In this document: positions 11,826 through 24,530 of the stretch, piece by piece
Numbering within the stretch: position 1 is the first letter of the stretch
How the letters are laid out: each line of letters begins with the position of its first letter
Source: Pelargonium x hortorum
Lineage: Eukaryota > Streptophyta > Magnoliopsida > Geraniales > Geraniaceae
Assembly: GCA_036897525.1 (NCBI GenBank)
Contig: JAYMTJ010000009.1
Location: 62,001 to 126,000, forward strand
Direction: 5' to 3'
DNA: 64,000 nucleotides
Translations under genes and position numbers: made by a program
Notes under the pieces: model-generated
The model's input: only the letters and a program-made list of their open reading frames with translations
What the model was told of the DNA's origin: nothing
Databases searched by the model: none

Positions 11826-14800
11826 GTATAAGAAGAAAGTGATTATTAAGTGTATTTAAGGAGCAACCCTCTATCCCTTTATTACAAGTGAAGTGGGCAA
11901 GAGCTATTATATTCCCTGTTTCATGATCTAGCTTGTTGTTCCCTGTAGTTAGTATAGTACAAGAATATAGAGTAATAGCATTTTTTTTAAGCAAAAGTCA
12001 TTTTTTATTTTTGAAAACCGGGTTTTTTTCTTTGTAGTAGGTGGTATTCTTGTAAGTCAGGTATACCCCGAATGAATAAATACCCAGTGAAATTTAGCCC
12101 TCGAACTAGCCTCAGTTAGAACAGATGCGCGCTGAGAGTTCATATTAATTATTATATCCGATCGTGAGTAACAAGTGATTTAAACCCTTGACATTTGATT
12201 CAATTAAGTCACATTTACTCGAAAGAGTTAGAAGTCCCCAGCAACTCCCTTTAAGGGAGGTTTACACAATTCACAGAAGACGAGGGAATCCCTATCTTTA
12301 GAATCCCTTGTTTTACTATACTATAGGCCCTAAACCGGAAAGACTTTCTTTTTATTTTAAGTAAGAGCATTGTAACTAAAATACAGTAATTCGAGCTTCT
12401 TTTTAGCTCTAGCTTTGTTTATATAGAAATATAAGACTTTAAACTGGAGAAAGAAAGAAAGGCATAAGTCAGTCATATTAGAGGACCCCCGTATACGAGA
12501 CCCCTAAATCTTAGTAATTTAAGTCTTAATTCTTTCGCTGTTCACATTCGTTATGGATACGGTTACTTACTAGCCTTTACTTTCTAAATGAAAGCTCTAA
12601 CTTTTAATTAAGCCAGGATTTTAAAGAGTTATCCCGATATCCGATGTTGTTAACTCTCTCATGAGGGTCCTTCTGAACTGCAGTTTATAATTTTATAAAT
12701 CACACCGTATATTTTCATAGGTAAGACTAAACAAGGACCTTTTAGATAAAGCCTGCTCTATCTGTAAGACCCTCCTCCAAATAAGTCTATGTCTGTCTAT
12801 CCAGGGCGTTTCTTAAGTAGATCCTTTACTTTAGCGCAGCACTTATCTTACTTTATTAATTAACGTAAGCAAACAAATGTTTAACACGATTTTGTCTGAA
12901 AATCTGGAGTACCTCTTTTATATAAATAAAATAAAGATTTTAAGGTGTTTACCAAAAAAACAAGAATCTGTTGACTGAGTACAATAGCAATACAGGCCCA
13001 TTACTTTTTTTAATTGATAAAAGTATATGCATGGAACTTATTGTAATTACCTTTATGTAACTCATTTTCACAGGAGACTTTCGGACCTAATTTCATAATG
13101 CTCCCTGCACTACTACTATACTACTACTACTACTACTATACTACTACTACTGTATTGACTTTTTTTAATCTAAAAATTAAGAAAGTAATAGAGCTGTATA
13201 AAGAATTCCTTTAGTTTACATGGACTTGCATACATAAGTAACCGCTATCAGATACCCTATATCCCGTTTTAATATTATCTCAGGTTAGAATTATTCCAAA
13301 GAAAATCCTAAAGAATAAAGCTCTACGAGTTAGTTTTATACATTTTTGAAGCATTTGGAAGTGTTTATGCGCTAGGTAAGCCCTCTTGCGTGCGATGTTC
13401 ACCCTGTATGTAAGTGGTCAATCTTGATAGGTTCCTTGTTCTCTTATTAAGTATCAAATTAGTTCAGATTCCGAGGGTTTAAGAGGACTCCGTATTATAA
13501 AGAAATAGGAGCTCCCTGTTTAAGTAGCGTATAATTCATTCCGGGATTCCATAGACATGGAGTAGTATAATAAAAAGATAAATCTAATTTTTGAATCAAG
13601 GATATCCTGCCAATATTTACAGTTTCTTTACCGGAAAGTGAGGGCTTTCCCTCGGCTTGTGGATTAGGACCCTTCGCAGTTGAGGCAGAGAGATCTAAAA
13701 AAAAGCTTGTATTCAAGATAAGGAAAGTCGCCTATTACTAGTACTAGGATACCCCTAAAGTATGGTATAGGTTCTACATTTCATTTTAGGTGGGACTTCA
13801 ACCTCAAATAACTTTTCTACTAGATATATTTAGTCAATTTTTTCTGTAGGAAAGAGGATTGATTGATTCTTTAATAATGTAGGACTCTATCTCTACAAAA
13901 ATGTATCAAAGAATGCCTCACAAGACAGTAGCCTATTGCGGACCTCAAGTCTATACTATACTATGCCCTTAAGATCTTTTATTTAATAGTAATGCAAGTT
14001 TGTTGCCCTAATCCGAATATAGCAAATTCGTGTGTTAGGCCCCAAGGGAATTCAAAAAAGATTGGAAAACAACTCTTGTAACTATAAAATTATTTATAAC
14101 CCAAATTGATGTTAGAGGTGCTTCTTTTCTGATAAACTTTCCTTTGATTCATTAGTTTTAGTATATACAAGTATTAGGTGTCGCATACCGCCCTTTTCTA
14201 ACAGCAAACCCTTGCCTTCATTCAATCCAAACGTATAGCTTTCGTTGTTACTCTTAGCCGGTTTAGTATACTAGGAGCCTCTTCTTACTTGTAATTCTTA
14301 GAACCCCTAAAACAGCTGTATTGATTTCCATTTCTTATAGTTAGTTATTAAGTAGACTTACTTATCCTGTCTAGAAGGGCCAACCAACTCCTTTACTTAG
14401 GAAAATACCTAATGAAGAAGAAAATGATAGTCTAACCTGTCTTTTCTTGGGTTTTTTATTTATTTTCTAAAAAAGAGTTGAAATAGAAGACTATTTTAAA
14501 TTGAGTTTAAATTGAGATTCGATTTTTTAACTCTACAGGAAACTAAACCCTGTCTTTAATACCTGGTTTTTTACCCTAAACTCTTAGACTTTACTTTTTC
14601 GAAATGGGAAACAAGGAAAGGAATAGGCAAACTCCTTATATAGCAACATACCCGCTTTTTTAAGAAATCCGGAATCAAAGTCTAGGATTTGTATTATATA
14701 CCTCTTCCATAAATAAATACTTTCAAATTTAGTCCTAAAATTAGGATCCCTTAAAAAATTAAGTAACCTTCTGAACTAGCACTTAAAAGTCTAACCTTAT

Positions 14801-15745
14801 TTTTTAAGTAACACTAGCCAATCTTACCCTTACTTTTTCCTTTTCCCCAAGTGAGTTGATTTGTTAGTAAAAAAGAGTCGCCTTGGATATGTATATGAAT
14901 TTCAGTTTATCCTTATCCACTTTATAGGATATTCCTTAGTTATAGGGCATCACCGAAACCTGAGTCTCATCTCAATCTTAATACCAGCTTGAGAAGTCTT
15001 TGAATAAGAACAGAGACTGTTAAAGGTCTACTAATCTGATCCGGCAATGCTCCCAATAACTCGAATTGTAGAGGGTGTTAAAACCTTGTTACCTGAAATA
15101 TAATTGAGTAGAATCCGGGGACTTATTACAGTAGAAAAGCAAGGTCCTGTCTTTCATTTTTTGTTTATCTTATTACTTCTTTTCTTAGGGTCTACTGTTC
15201 ATTATATAAAATTTTAGTGAAATACCTAAAAAAATGTTCCCTGTGAATTTGTGGGTTAGAGTGATTCGCAAGCTTCCTCTATTCTTCTGGGGCTTCTAAC
15301 TTTTATTTAGTTCGGTTACTATAAGCTCAATTTTCTTTCAAGGATGGCTCGGCATTCCCACCCTACAAATAATCCTGGATACTTTTTCAAAGAGTTTCCA
15401 CTATTTCTTATTTTACCTAAAAATCCGGTACCCTTTTTTTTGGAGTTAAGCACTTTTTAGGAAGCCTTTGTTTAGATTACTACCCTTTAAAATTTAGCCC
15501 TTTGTTTTTATTTTTAGGATAACCCAAAAAGGAAATTGACTCTCTTGTTTCTTCTGTGAATGAGAAATTTAGTTCTTTATCGGAACATCTTTGAGTTACC
15601 CATCTATGTATATTTATATTGAGAATTCCTATTAGGAATCTTTCCTTAGTTAAGTAGCCAGAGCTGTTCCCTACCTAATTAGATTAGAGATATGCTACAA
15701 AGATTCATTTTTTGTAGGGAGACTCCGAATAAAGTTAAGACCCCG
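11826..15745. other. Gene-free AT-rich spacer
   Basis: No gene seen. It contains the (TAC)n tract at 13109-13151, GGTATACC at 12060 and several weaker GG...CC palindromes. A D-arm-like word near 12110-12130 has no accompanying T arm, so I did not annotate it. Confidence 0.6.
13109..13151 (+). repeat. Interrupted (ACT)n simple repeat
   Basis: A 43-base ACT tract interrupted twice by ATA. The two interruptions lie about 20 bases apart, hinting at a higher-order duplication inside the tract. Confidence 0.9.
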
Positions 15746-15749
15746 GGAT

Positions 15750-15822
15750 ACTGCGGGCAATTCGACTTGAACCTAGAACATTTGCGTTTATGAATCCTTG
15801 TTCTAACCTGCTTTTTGTGCCG
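15750..15822 (-). pseudogene. Degenerate tRNA-Met/Ile(CAU)-like sequence
   Basis: On the minus strand the order is a D-arm remnant (CAGGTTAGAAC), an anticodon region with ATTCATAA carrying CAT, then TAGGTTCAAGT of a T arm. The T stem reads CTAGG/CGAAT and pairs poorly, with the G-G clash seen in several other copies. Only the outer three or four acceptor pairs (GGCA with TGCC) can form. A CAU anticodon could be elongator Met, initiator Met or a modified Ile tRNA; I cannot separate these. Confidence 0.4.
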
Positions 15823-16303
15823 CCAAGGCCAAGGCAAGAAACACAAAAGAAAGCTCTAAGACCTGAATCTGTCAACAAACCAAGCGAATCCTTAAATCTT
15901 TTATTTTAGGAGTCCCTGCTTACTTAGTTTCTAATATTTTGTAAAAACTTTATTTACAGTTTCCTGCACCAGTTTAAAAAAGTCAAACAGTATATAGGCT
16001 ATTACTACTTTATAAGAAAGACTGGAACCTTCTTCTTACAATATCCACCAGTATTCTAAAAGTCTTGATCTATCTACTAGAAACTTCTAATAGAAAGAAA
16101 GATACCGAAGAAACCTACTCCTGTAAAAACCTTTTCCTATTCGATTAAACAAAAATCTATAACTTAAACCACTTTAACTAGACTTCATTCTTTATTTACC
16201 TAAAAAATGGATTACTTCAGCTTCGCCTTCTCTACTCCCTTTTCTTTTAGGGATTGGTTAGCAACTACATTTAGAAAAAGTAAGGGTAAAATTCTAATTA
16301 AAG

Positions 16304-16378
16304 GGATTCGCAACTTGAACCTACGGCCATTCAATTCAGTTAAGAGCCCCGTGCTCCACCAACCGAGCTATCTAAGCC
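16304..16378 (-). pseudogene. Degenerate tRNA-Lys(CUU)-like sequence
   Basis: On the minus strand there is a perfect D arm, GCTC-GGTTGGTG-GAGC. The anticodon loop CTCTTAA gives CTT. The T region is GTAGGTTCAAGT. The acceptor strands GGCTTAG (16372-16378) and CGAATCC (16304-16310) pair at 5 of 7 positions. The anticodon stem (CGGGG/CTGAA) keeps only 2 of 5 pairs, and the T stem pairs only if shifted with wobbles. Overall length, about 75 bases, is normal for a tRNA. The 88-codon plus-strand frame across it (16207-16473) is a by-product. Confidence 0.5.
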
Positions 16379-16379
16379 T

Positions 16380-18304
16380 ATCTATAGGTTTTGTTTTCTA
16401 TAGGTTTTCTATTTTATACACAATTCTATTGATTCTATCTAATATTTTGTTATCCCATATTTGTATTAAATAAATGAACTCGTATTCTTCACAATTGTAA
16501 GCTCTTTCTTATCTCTTTGGTAGTATCACAATACATCTAAAATTTTACGGTTAGACTATACATACTGAGTGCAGTCTTATATTCTATTCTAAACTTAAAA
16601 CCCTCATGCGAAAAGGACCTCCTACAAAACTTTGTACTTCAAGATAGGTTTCTATTTTAATTAACAACTCTTCTATACTAAGTAAATAGTTTCAGAAAAA
16701 GGTTGTGCTTTTAATACTACTATATGGAATATCTTATTTAGCGGAGAAGACTAAAACTTCAGAACCAAAGCTCCTATGGATATTCAGATAAAAGCACCGA
16801 GGGTTAAAAGGAAGTAGGGAATCCTGTAATCAAAAACCTAATTTCATTTATTTAGAACAATCACTGGGTTGTCGCTTTACAAAGCAAAGAAAATAGTAGA
16901 GCTTTCCAATGCCGAGATAGCCGGAGAACTACTACTGTTCACAATTACTTTATTTTAATTACGGATAATTGTTATAGTATATAAGTTTTCTAAGGTCCTA
17001 TAAAATAAAAAGCCTTAAGAAGAAGCAAAATAGTTATTAATTTATAAAGCTTCACTAGCTAATAAAAGTGAAACAAAAGCCGAAATAAGAATGCTAACTA
17101 GGTCCAATCAAACGTGCAGGATTTGTCTTTTATAGCATGCTCTAGGAAAAATAGAACTCAAAAAAGTCTATTTACTTGACTTTACTAGATTCTGTAATAT
17201 ACCCGATAAAAAAAGCATAAAAAGATTCTATTAAATGAAACCAGGTACTTTATCCAAAGTCTCCTACTTATAAAATAGATTTATTTATAGATTCTTTTAA
17301 TAAAAAAAAAAGAAGAATTGTAATAAATAAAGTAAAGAGTAATTGGCATTCCTTAACTAGAGAAGACTCTTCAGGTTCAGTTATAAGTAAGTGGATAGTG
17401 AAAAAGAGTCTTACTCTTCCATTGGTTTAGACTTTCCATGAATTTTTTGAGAATACTATAAAGTTTTATTGGCAAAGCTCGGCTAGGACTTTCTATTTGA
17501 GCTAGGAAATAGGCTTTGGTATACCCAGACGACCAACTCTTAACTTAGTTCAGAGCTCTTTTACTTCCTTTTAATTACGAAATGTACTGAATAGGGGTTC
17601 TTATTCTTTAATGAGGTGAGGATTTTTCCTTAGAAAGATATCTTACTCAACTCAAGAAAAATTGGGTTGCTTAGATGGAGGATTAATCTCTCGGTAATTG
17701 TAAAAGGAACGAATCTTTATGTTTATGTATCTATATCCGTTCATTTCCTACTCATCTATTCACTATTTCCTATAACTCTTAATAAAGAAATGTAAGCAAT
17801 ATTAGAGCGCCCAATTAAGGAATAAAAAGCTAGGGAATCTCTTATTACTAAAGTCTATACTCTCAAACTAAGGAATTCCTTATTGCTTATATATTTCTTT
17901 ACTTTAAATCCAGAAAGAATTGGAAACCTAGAAGAAACAGGGGACTTACAACTCAACTTACTTATGAGTACCCTAAGCTACTCGGTTTAAACAAAAGGCT
18001 TTTAATATAACTTACTTCAGAAAACTAATCTTGTAGAACTTCCTTTATTACTTACCTGTCCTAAACCTACAACCTAAAAGGAGACTCCTAGCCTTATCAG
18101 TTTAGCTTTTCAAAAGAGCCTACCTTGACTTTGACAATGCGCACTCTATATTTCTTATTTCTAGATTCCCGTTTAAGGAAACAACTGAAATAGCAAGGAG
18201 TTCCCAACTAGACCTAAAATGAAGGCTCTTAGGAAACCCACTCCAAAAGAAACCGTTACTTTAAACTAGCAACAATTCCTCACCACTTTCACTTTAGTTC
18301 TTTT
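16380..18304. other. Gene-free AT-rich spacer
   Basis: Nothing coding is supported. GGTATACC lies at 17519 and GGAATTCC at 17872. Many stops in all frames break it up. Confidence 0.6.
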
Positions 18305-18310
18305 ATTCCC

Positions 18311-18370
18311 TAAACTAGAGTACAGAATACCAAGAGGAGAATACGAGGGTTCAAGTCCCGTAACACTTCT
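18311..18370 (+). pseudogene. Degenerate tRNA-Gly(GCC)-like 3' part
   Basis: TAGAGTACAG, then CCAAG, then GAGGGTTCAAGTCCC (18345-18359) follow the order of the plant mitochondrial tRNA-Gly(GCC), which I recall as ending GAGGGTTCAAGTCCCTC. The T arm still pairs GGG with CCC around a normal 7-base loop. The anticodon arm is scrambled (CCAAGAGGAG) and no acceptor partner is visible upstream. It is a relic of the 3' two thirds at most. Confidence 0.4.
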
Positions 18371-18375
18371 ATAAA

Positions 18376-20299
18376 ACTAAGAAAGATATATCTCTCTTTA
18401 GCAAGAAATTTCCTGTAAATGAACTGAAGTTAAAGCTTTTCTGTAGTGTAAGGGGGAGAGAGTTTAGTACTAAATCTAGGTCATTAATTCTTTGCTATTC
18501 TGCATGTTGAGATAGAAATGAAATTAATTGGTTTTACAAAACTGAAGTATTATACTTTTTAGAGAGTCTTAAGAAAAAAGGTCAAAAGTTGGTTAAGTAG
18601 ATGGCTGTCATAAGGTATGTAGGTATGTTCATTATACTAGTATTAAGATATTCCCCTTCCTCCGGACGCCTCTAGTCGGGTAGAATAAGCATTACAATAC
18701 TCTAAATTTAGGGTTAATGGTAGATACACAATCGGCGAAACCCTATGCTCTAGAATAAGGTAACTCTAGTTAAATTGAAGTATTAACAAGAGCTCACGCA
18801 GGCATGGCCCAGAAACCCTACGAGAGTACCAGATTCTATTAGATGGAAGTCAAAGCTAGGGCAAAGTCTAAATAAAATACAAATTAAGGCACTCGTAATT
18901 AGGTACTTACTGAGTAGTAATAAATGCTTTAATAAAAAAGAATGCTAGATTTTTCCTATAACTTAGCCTGAGCTTTTTCTTAGTGTAAAACGGAAGTTGT
19001 AAGGTAAGTTAAAATTATTTAATCAATAAGGCTACCAAATAAATATACCAATTTGGATGGAATTTGACAGGATTCTCCGACAAAAACAATGCTTTTCTTT
19101 TAGAAAAGAAAACCTCTTTTTTACTGAAACGTTTTTTGTAAAGAAAATTCCCAATATCAATCAATCATCTATTAATTTAAGTTAAGTAAACTCTCTCTTC
19201 TAAAAGAATCCTATTAATCTGAATCAGAAGTAAGCTAAGCAGCAGAACTCAACTTTCATCTAATAAGTAATATAGAAATATTCTCTATTTATTCTACTTC
19301 CTAAACTTTTTAACATTATATACGGAATTCCTATAAATCTGTAATAAGAAATTAAGCTTCCCGAAATGAAGTACTAAGGGGCCAGGGTTGTCTAGCTTAT
19401 TCTAAAAATTCTCTAGCTACTATAGCGAGTTAAAGTATACTATTTCAAAATGAATTCTAATCTTTATAAGGTCTACCTAAGTTATTTTAAGAAGAACGCT
19501 CTATAATTAGTAGATTCAGCTTTTTCCTATACTTATCAATTAAGAACTACTAATCCGATCCCTCTTTTATCTTTCTCACCTAACTCTAGGAAACTCACTC
19601 ACTTTCGTCTATAAATTAGATATAGAGAAAACTTAACTAAATTTATAAAAGGAAATTTGCACTTTAAGGCAAAGCAACTCCTAGTTAAGGTCTACTTTTT
19701 AACAGGTTTATAAAGCTCCCTAAAGTTTAGTTTCATTTTGAAAACCTTATTAAAGCCCAATAATGAAATTACCCTTCTTTCACTATTCAGTAGGATTCTC
19801 ATTACTCTTATAAAAAAACCCCTTAGCAATCTTTAGTAAATACAGTTTATTATTAAAACTAAACAAACTTATAAACTACTCAAGCCAAGTAAAAAGATTC
19901 TAATGAAATGAAATACTCTTTACTTTATTCTAATAAATCACTAACTCTTACTATTTATACGAAGGATTCCTATATAATAAGTTCTTATAAGTCTTTAATT
20001 TTAAGAACTCAACTCCGAAGTAGCTGGCAGTATAATATATAATATGAAAGGGGGACTCTAATTAGTACGTATTTTAGTTAAATCAGAATTTGAACTAGTA
20101 GAAATCGTCGATCCATTATGTTTAAAACCATATTCTATTTAGCTGAGTATAAAGTAAGAACCGCCTTATGAAGCTATATTTTGTTAACTAAACGTATAAA
20201 ATAAAACTAGGAATGCGTTCCTTATAAGAATATATCCTAGTATGTCACGTAACGTAAATAACCTTGTCGAAAGGCTCAATTCTATCTAATGAAGAAAAG
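18376..20299. other. Gene-free AT-rich spacer
   Basis: No gene seen. It contains a 9-bp A/T hairpin at 19093-19112 and GGAATTCC at 19324. From about 19140 to 20000 the composition is especially A/T-rich, with many TTATAA-type words. Confidence 0.6.
19093..19112. repeat. Perfect A/T hairpin
   Basis: TTTTCTTTT (19093-19101) pairs with AAAAGAAAA (19104-19112) around a two-base gap. A T-run (CTCTTTTTT) follows, so a terminator-like role on the plus strand is conceivable, but there is no gene upstream. Confidence 0.5.
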
Positions 20300-20300
20300 C

Positions 20301-20370
20301 GGCGGGGACAGGACTTGAACCTATGACTTTCTATTTCGAAGACCCGTGCTCTAACCATACGAAAATAACA
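20301..20370 (-). pseudogene. tRNA-like 3' half with fMet-type acceptor tail
   Basis: On the minus strand, GGTTAGAGCACGGGTC leads into TTCGAAATAG, then a well-paired T arm (ATAGG-TTCAAGT-CCTGT, 5 of 5 with one G-T) and CCCCGCC. The tail CCTGTCCCCGCC matches bacterial-type tRNA-fMet ends as I recall them. The anticodon region reads TTC or TCG rather than CAT. The acceptor 5' strand (GGCGGGG) is absent, and the 5' D-stem strand is missing. It could be a chimera of two tRNA types or one copy that has drifted. The isotype is undecided. Confidence 0.45.
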
Positions 20371-20537
20371 AGTATACTAATATACTCAGTATAGTCACTT
20401 TTTTTGCTAGATTCTAAGATCTACTCTGCACTCAAATTAAGCCGCTTACTAAACCTACAATGGAATTGATAGTAAACTCCTGATTGAAAAGATTGGAACT
20501 TCTTTCAATAGAAACTCCTAGCTGTTTGTTAACAAAA

Positions 20538-20593
20538 AAAGTATAGATTCAACTCGAGTTTTTAGAAAGTATAGATTCAACTCGAGTTTTTAG
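20538..20593 (+). repeat. Perfect 28-bp tandem duplication
   Basis: Two identical 28-base units (20538-20565 and 20566-20593), each containing GATTCAACTCGAG, lie head to tail. Perfect identity suggests a recent event compared with the diverged surroundings. Confidence 0.95.
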
Positions 20594-20599
20594 TCCTGA

Positions 20600-22340
20600 A
20601 TTAATTCCTCGTTATAAATTGGAGAGATTCTCTTTCAAGCTGCAACAAAAACCCTTTTATAGATCTCAAACCAGACTATATATTAGTTCCATTCTTTCTA
20701 TAATTGTAGGACAGCACTCCTTTACCTTGCCAAAAACACAATAGATTGAATGAGTTTCTTATCTTCTAAGACTCTCTTTTAGAAATGGTTTACTGCAATT
20801 AGGATTGTGACTGACAAAGGGTATAAATCCTCTATTTATTAGGAAAAGATTCCAGGTAGTAAATATGAATTATAAAGTTCTACGAAACGAAAAGTGTTGC
20901 TTGATAGCAAATTCCTGGCGTGGATCACAGTCAAGATAAAAAAGAGACAATAAAGGCCTACCCACCGGATATTAGAAAATATTATATGAAAGGTTATGGT
21001 ACAGAGCGTTACTAATCAACAATCGGGAGAACCTCCCCAAGAGCACTTACTAAGAAATAGTCGGTAAATTCTTTTATAGAAGTTAAATAGTTTGTTACAT
21101 TTTAAACGTATTTCTACTTAGTAAGATAGAAAGGGGTATATTCGGTTAAAAGACTACATATTAATAAAAAGCAGAAAATAAGGAGCAATTCTAGATCCTA
21201 ACTTATACAAAAATAGGTAGTACTGGGTATAGAGAAAGTTAGAGAAATCCAAGCAAACTCTACATATTTCGCATTAAGCCGAAGGAATACCTCGTTTAGT
21301 ATAGCAAAACTTTTTTATACATTATAGGGTTTCTTTTTAAAAAAGCTTTGGAGTGCCCCTGTAAGGATAAAATTTTTGAGCTCCCGTACTCCTTTAGCCG
21401 CCCTTGACCTTAGAGGAAACTCCTTAAAAACTCTTACATCTTGGTTTGATCCGCTAGCGGGGCCTAAAAGATTCTGATTTCTGTATGTCACCCCTTTTCT
21501 ATTTATTTATTTCTGAATTAAGTCCTGAATAGGAATACTCCGGGTACTCTACGTATACTAACTAGAAGACACATTGTGCGAGATATTGCGATTGTAGTAT
21601 TCGCTGTTATACTCTATTTTCATTTTATTACATCCTTTTTTATCTTTATCCACTTGTTTAGCTTAGTTTATCCTATTCTTTTCCCGAACACTTATCCCGG
21701 ATTTCTGGATAGGATATGAGAAGAACCCAGGGTACCCCGGTCAAAGGGAATACCTTACCCATGAGTATCGATTATATTACAAAGAGTAAAAAACAAAAGG
21801 AACCCGGTGGTAGGAAAGTAGAATATATTACCCCTTAACACGGAATCTCTTTTAGGAGCACAGGTCGTACAAATTCATGGTGGCTTTTCTTTTGGAATAC
21901 TACTAGACAACAGACCCCTTCCTTCGTTCAAAGTCTCTATTTTAGAGAAAGGCATTTCTTTTTTTAATAGATTTAGTAAGGACTCTAACGAAGACCGGTT
22001 TCTTTTACACAGGGTAGTACTTATTCAACCAGAGTCCTCCGGTATCCGGACGTATCACTTAGTTTCTAAAAAAAAGGTTAAAAGCCAAGAGGCAATTACG
22101 TAAATAGAGCTAAAAAATCCCGAATTTCCAAGGCATTTTTTGAAGATAATAAATCGCCAGAAAAATCTACTCAATGGAGTTAGCCCCAACTCGGATTTTA
22201 CTTAAAAGGGAGACTTTCATTTCTTATAGTTTCCATTTTTTATAAGAAAAGCCTAACTAATCTAGGATTTAGTATAAACTGTCAGGTATCCCCCAAGGCG
22301 GAGTAATTTGAATATGTTTATAAGCTCTAGGGTGTAAAAT
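20600..22340. other. Gene-free AT-rich spacer
   Basis: No gene seen. GGGTACCC lies at 21730 beside another GG...CC palindrome (GGGAATACC near 21748). Confidence 0.55.
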
Positions 22341-22345
22341 TATGT

Positions 22346-22400
22346 ACTGGTGAGATTCGAACCAATGAATATGAGAAGTTTAGGGAATAACGAGCGATCC
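22346..22400 (-). pseudogene. tRNA T-arm-like remnant
   Basis: On the minus strand, ATTGGTTCGAATCTCACC is followed by CAGTACA where the 3' acceptor strand would be. The T stem keeps only about 3 of 5 pairs. Upstream I can place no convincing D or anticodon arm. The isotype is unknown, and a chance match is possible. Confidence 0.25.
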
Positions 22401-23170
22401 AGGATTCTTTAATACCTTAAAAATCTTATACATAAACTTTGAGGGTTACTGTTGTTTTATTGTCGATCCTTAGCTTTATATTTAGATTAGGAATAGATAT
22501 CGAAGGAGTTTTGCTGTATGCCTAACCGCGAAAGTTTTTGGAAGCGGTATAAATTCGATAGGTTTTTTATAAATCCCCTATTTATTTATTGTATTACTCA
22601 CTTTAGAGTGAATTTTAAGCCTTCCCCCTGCTATACTAGACCCCTACTCTCATAAGGTTTTCAGTAACAAACATTATTCCGTTTACATATTAGTCATTTG
22701 TAGCGGGTCCTACAGCATAAAAAAACTATTGTTCTCATCTTTTTTTCTGACCGGAGTTTTCGGTTTGGGCTAGAAGCTCGAACCTTAATTTGTAATTTCT
22801 TACCCTTGAAGTTATATAATATAGGTCCCTTTTTAATCTAAGAAGGTCTTCAGTAGCTCTATACTGTAATTTTCCATTCCAAATAAGAGTGCTCTCAAGG
22901 GGAATTCCTTAACTTAAGGAGGCGTGCCTTGAGTTAGTTATTTTGGATTGCGGAGAATCCTTATTTAACAACTTAGCTTTGCTTTTAGTAACCCGGATTA
23001 ATAATATAAATTCAAAAACATTTTTTTAGACTTATAGAAAATTTTACTACTTCCTTTATTGTGAGTAAAAGAATCTCTTATATTAAGTGAGCCTGTTCAC
23101 TTAGACTTAGATAGAAGAGGTCCCATTGGTAACTATTGAGACAGTTGTTGTAGGCAAGAGGTATGGTATA

Positions 23171-23240
23171 TAGTGGAACGGAGGCTGGTAGAGTATATAG
23201 CTAATAATACGAATGCCAAAGGTTCAAGTCGAGCCCTGTT
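23171..23240 (+). pseudogene. tRNA-like sequence of unknown isotype
   Basis: CTGGTAGAGTA resembles the 3' side of a D arm, and GCCAAAGGTTCAAGTCGAGCC (about 23215-23235) resembles a T region, spaced as in a tRNA. The anticodon region (TAGCTAATAATACGAATG) forms no proper stem, and the T stem carries the recurrent G in place of C after TTCAAGTC. The AAAGGTTC wording recalls tRNA-Gln, but that is not enough to name it. Confidence 0.3.
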
Positions 23241-23244
23241 AAAT

Positions 23245-24480
23245 TTGAAAGCATGCTAAACTAAAACCCGTGGTTATAGGGATATTCTTGTATTTTCTTG
23301 TCTAGAGCTGAGTGGGGAGATACCTCCGTTATCCTTATCCTTGTATACAACGTAAGCACAGGGTCTTTCTAAGCGGTTGTCTATCCATCTTATATCTACT
23401 CATGTCATGAGTAAGGTTCTTCCCAGAGGAGTCCCTTAGAAATATTATATTAGAGAAACTTCTTTAATAGTAATGGCCCTATTTATAGTCAAAACTATAT
23501 CTAGTATCTAAAATAAAAAAGGGAAAGAAACTGTGGAATACTAAAGCAAGCTATCAACTGCAAGTGAAAGAAGGAATGCACTTACTCGCTGTCGAAATCA
23601 CTTAGTACAAGAAAGCTTATAGAAATCCGCAAAGAATTTCATACCTCTATGAAGCTGGCGAAGTAACAGTAGCAGCTTATCCGCACAGGAGTATTACCTA
23701 GCAAGTTACTGAGTGGATTATTAGAGTACATGGAATTTTTTTCAGAGGTATGTACTGTCAGTTCCTAGATCAGTTAGAAATAGAGGGAAGGCGTTAGTAT
23801 TGTCCTTAAGGTTGTATCTCACTCTTGATTGATAATAGCTTCCTCTTGTTTTCGGTTGCTTATCGTTTAAAGAGGTATATGCCTTACTTATAAGTAAGAA
23901 TCTTGAATACATCCTTCTACCGGACCGACACGTAGGACGTAAATGCATAATAGTTTTCTAGTCTAGTTAATCTTACACTATGAAGATGAAGACCAGAAAA
24001 CAGACATTACTTTGGTTCTTTATACTTCAGAATGCCTTTTACCTAAATCGGGAAACCGGACTTCTTTATTTATTAAGCTTTGGGCTATCTTAGGACTTTA
24101 GGGGAACAGCTTTATTATATTACCCCGATTTACTTTATACTTTACTGTCCTTTAAATAACTAAAATTGACTTTCTTAACTTACCATTTCTAGTTCTTTGA
24201 GTTACATCAAATACATAACATAAAAGAGGAGAACTTTATTTAGAACCAGTAACTCAGAGGGAGTCCAGTATGCTCCTTTTTTTATTAGTCTTTATTAAGA
24301 GGGTTTTTGGGGGTTTAGTTGTGTTACTGTATTCCGGTTAAAGGTAATCAGCTTCCGACAAAGATAGCTCTAAAGAAGAATAAGATGCTGATAGATAACT
24401 AAGATACAAAGTCTAGCTATGATAATAAAGGAAGGGTATGAAACAACAAGGGATGTAGTAACAAGTGAATAAGAAGTTTT
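23245..24480. other. Gene-free spacer
   Basis: No coding feature is supported; the minus frame 23742-23948 (68 codons) shows no motif. Confidence 0.5.
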
Positions 24481-24482
24481 AC

Positions 24483-24530
24483 GAGATTAGAACCTATGCC
24501 TTACTGCGCTAATCTACTTTGGTTAAAGCA
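24483..24530 (-). pseudogene. Shortened tRNA-like remnant
   Basis: The minus strand reads GATTAGCGCAGTAAGGCATAGGTTCTAATCTCG. The T stem ATAGG/CTCGT keeps 4 of 5 pairs if G-T is allowed. The D-arm end (TTAGCGCA) sits almost directly against the T arm, so the anticodon arm looks deleted. The isotype cannot be read. Confidence 0.3.

Noticed and set aside
19093-19120. A/T hairpin plus T-run as a transcription terminator
   Set aside because: No gene lies upstream, and A/T hairpins are common in DNA of this composition.
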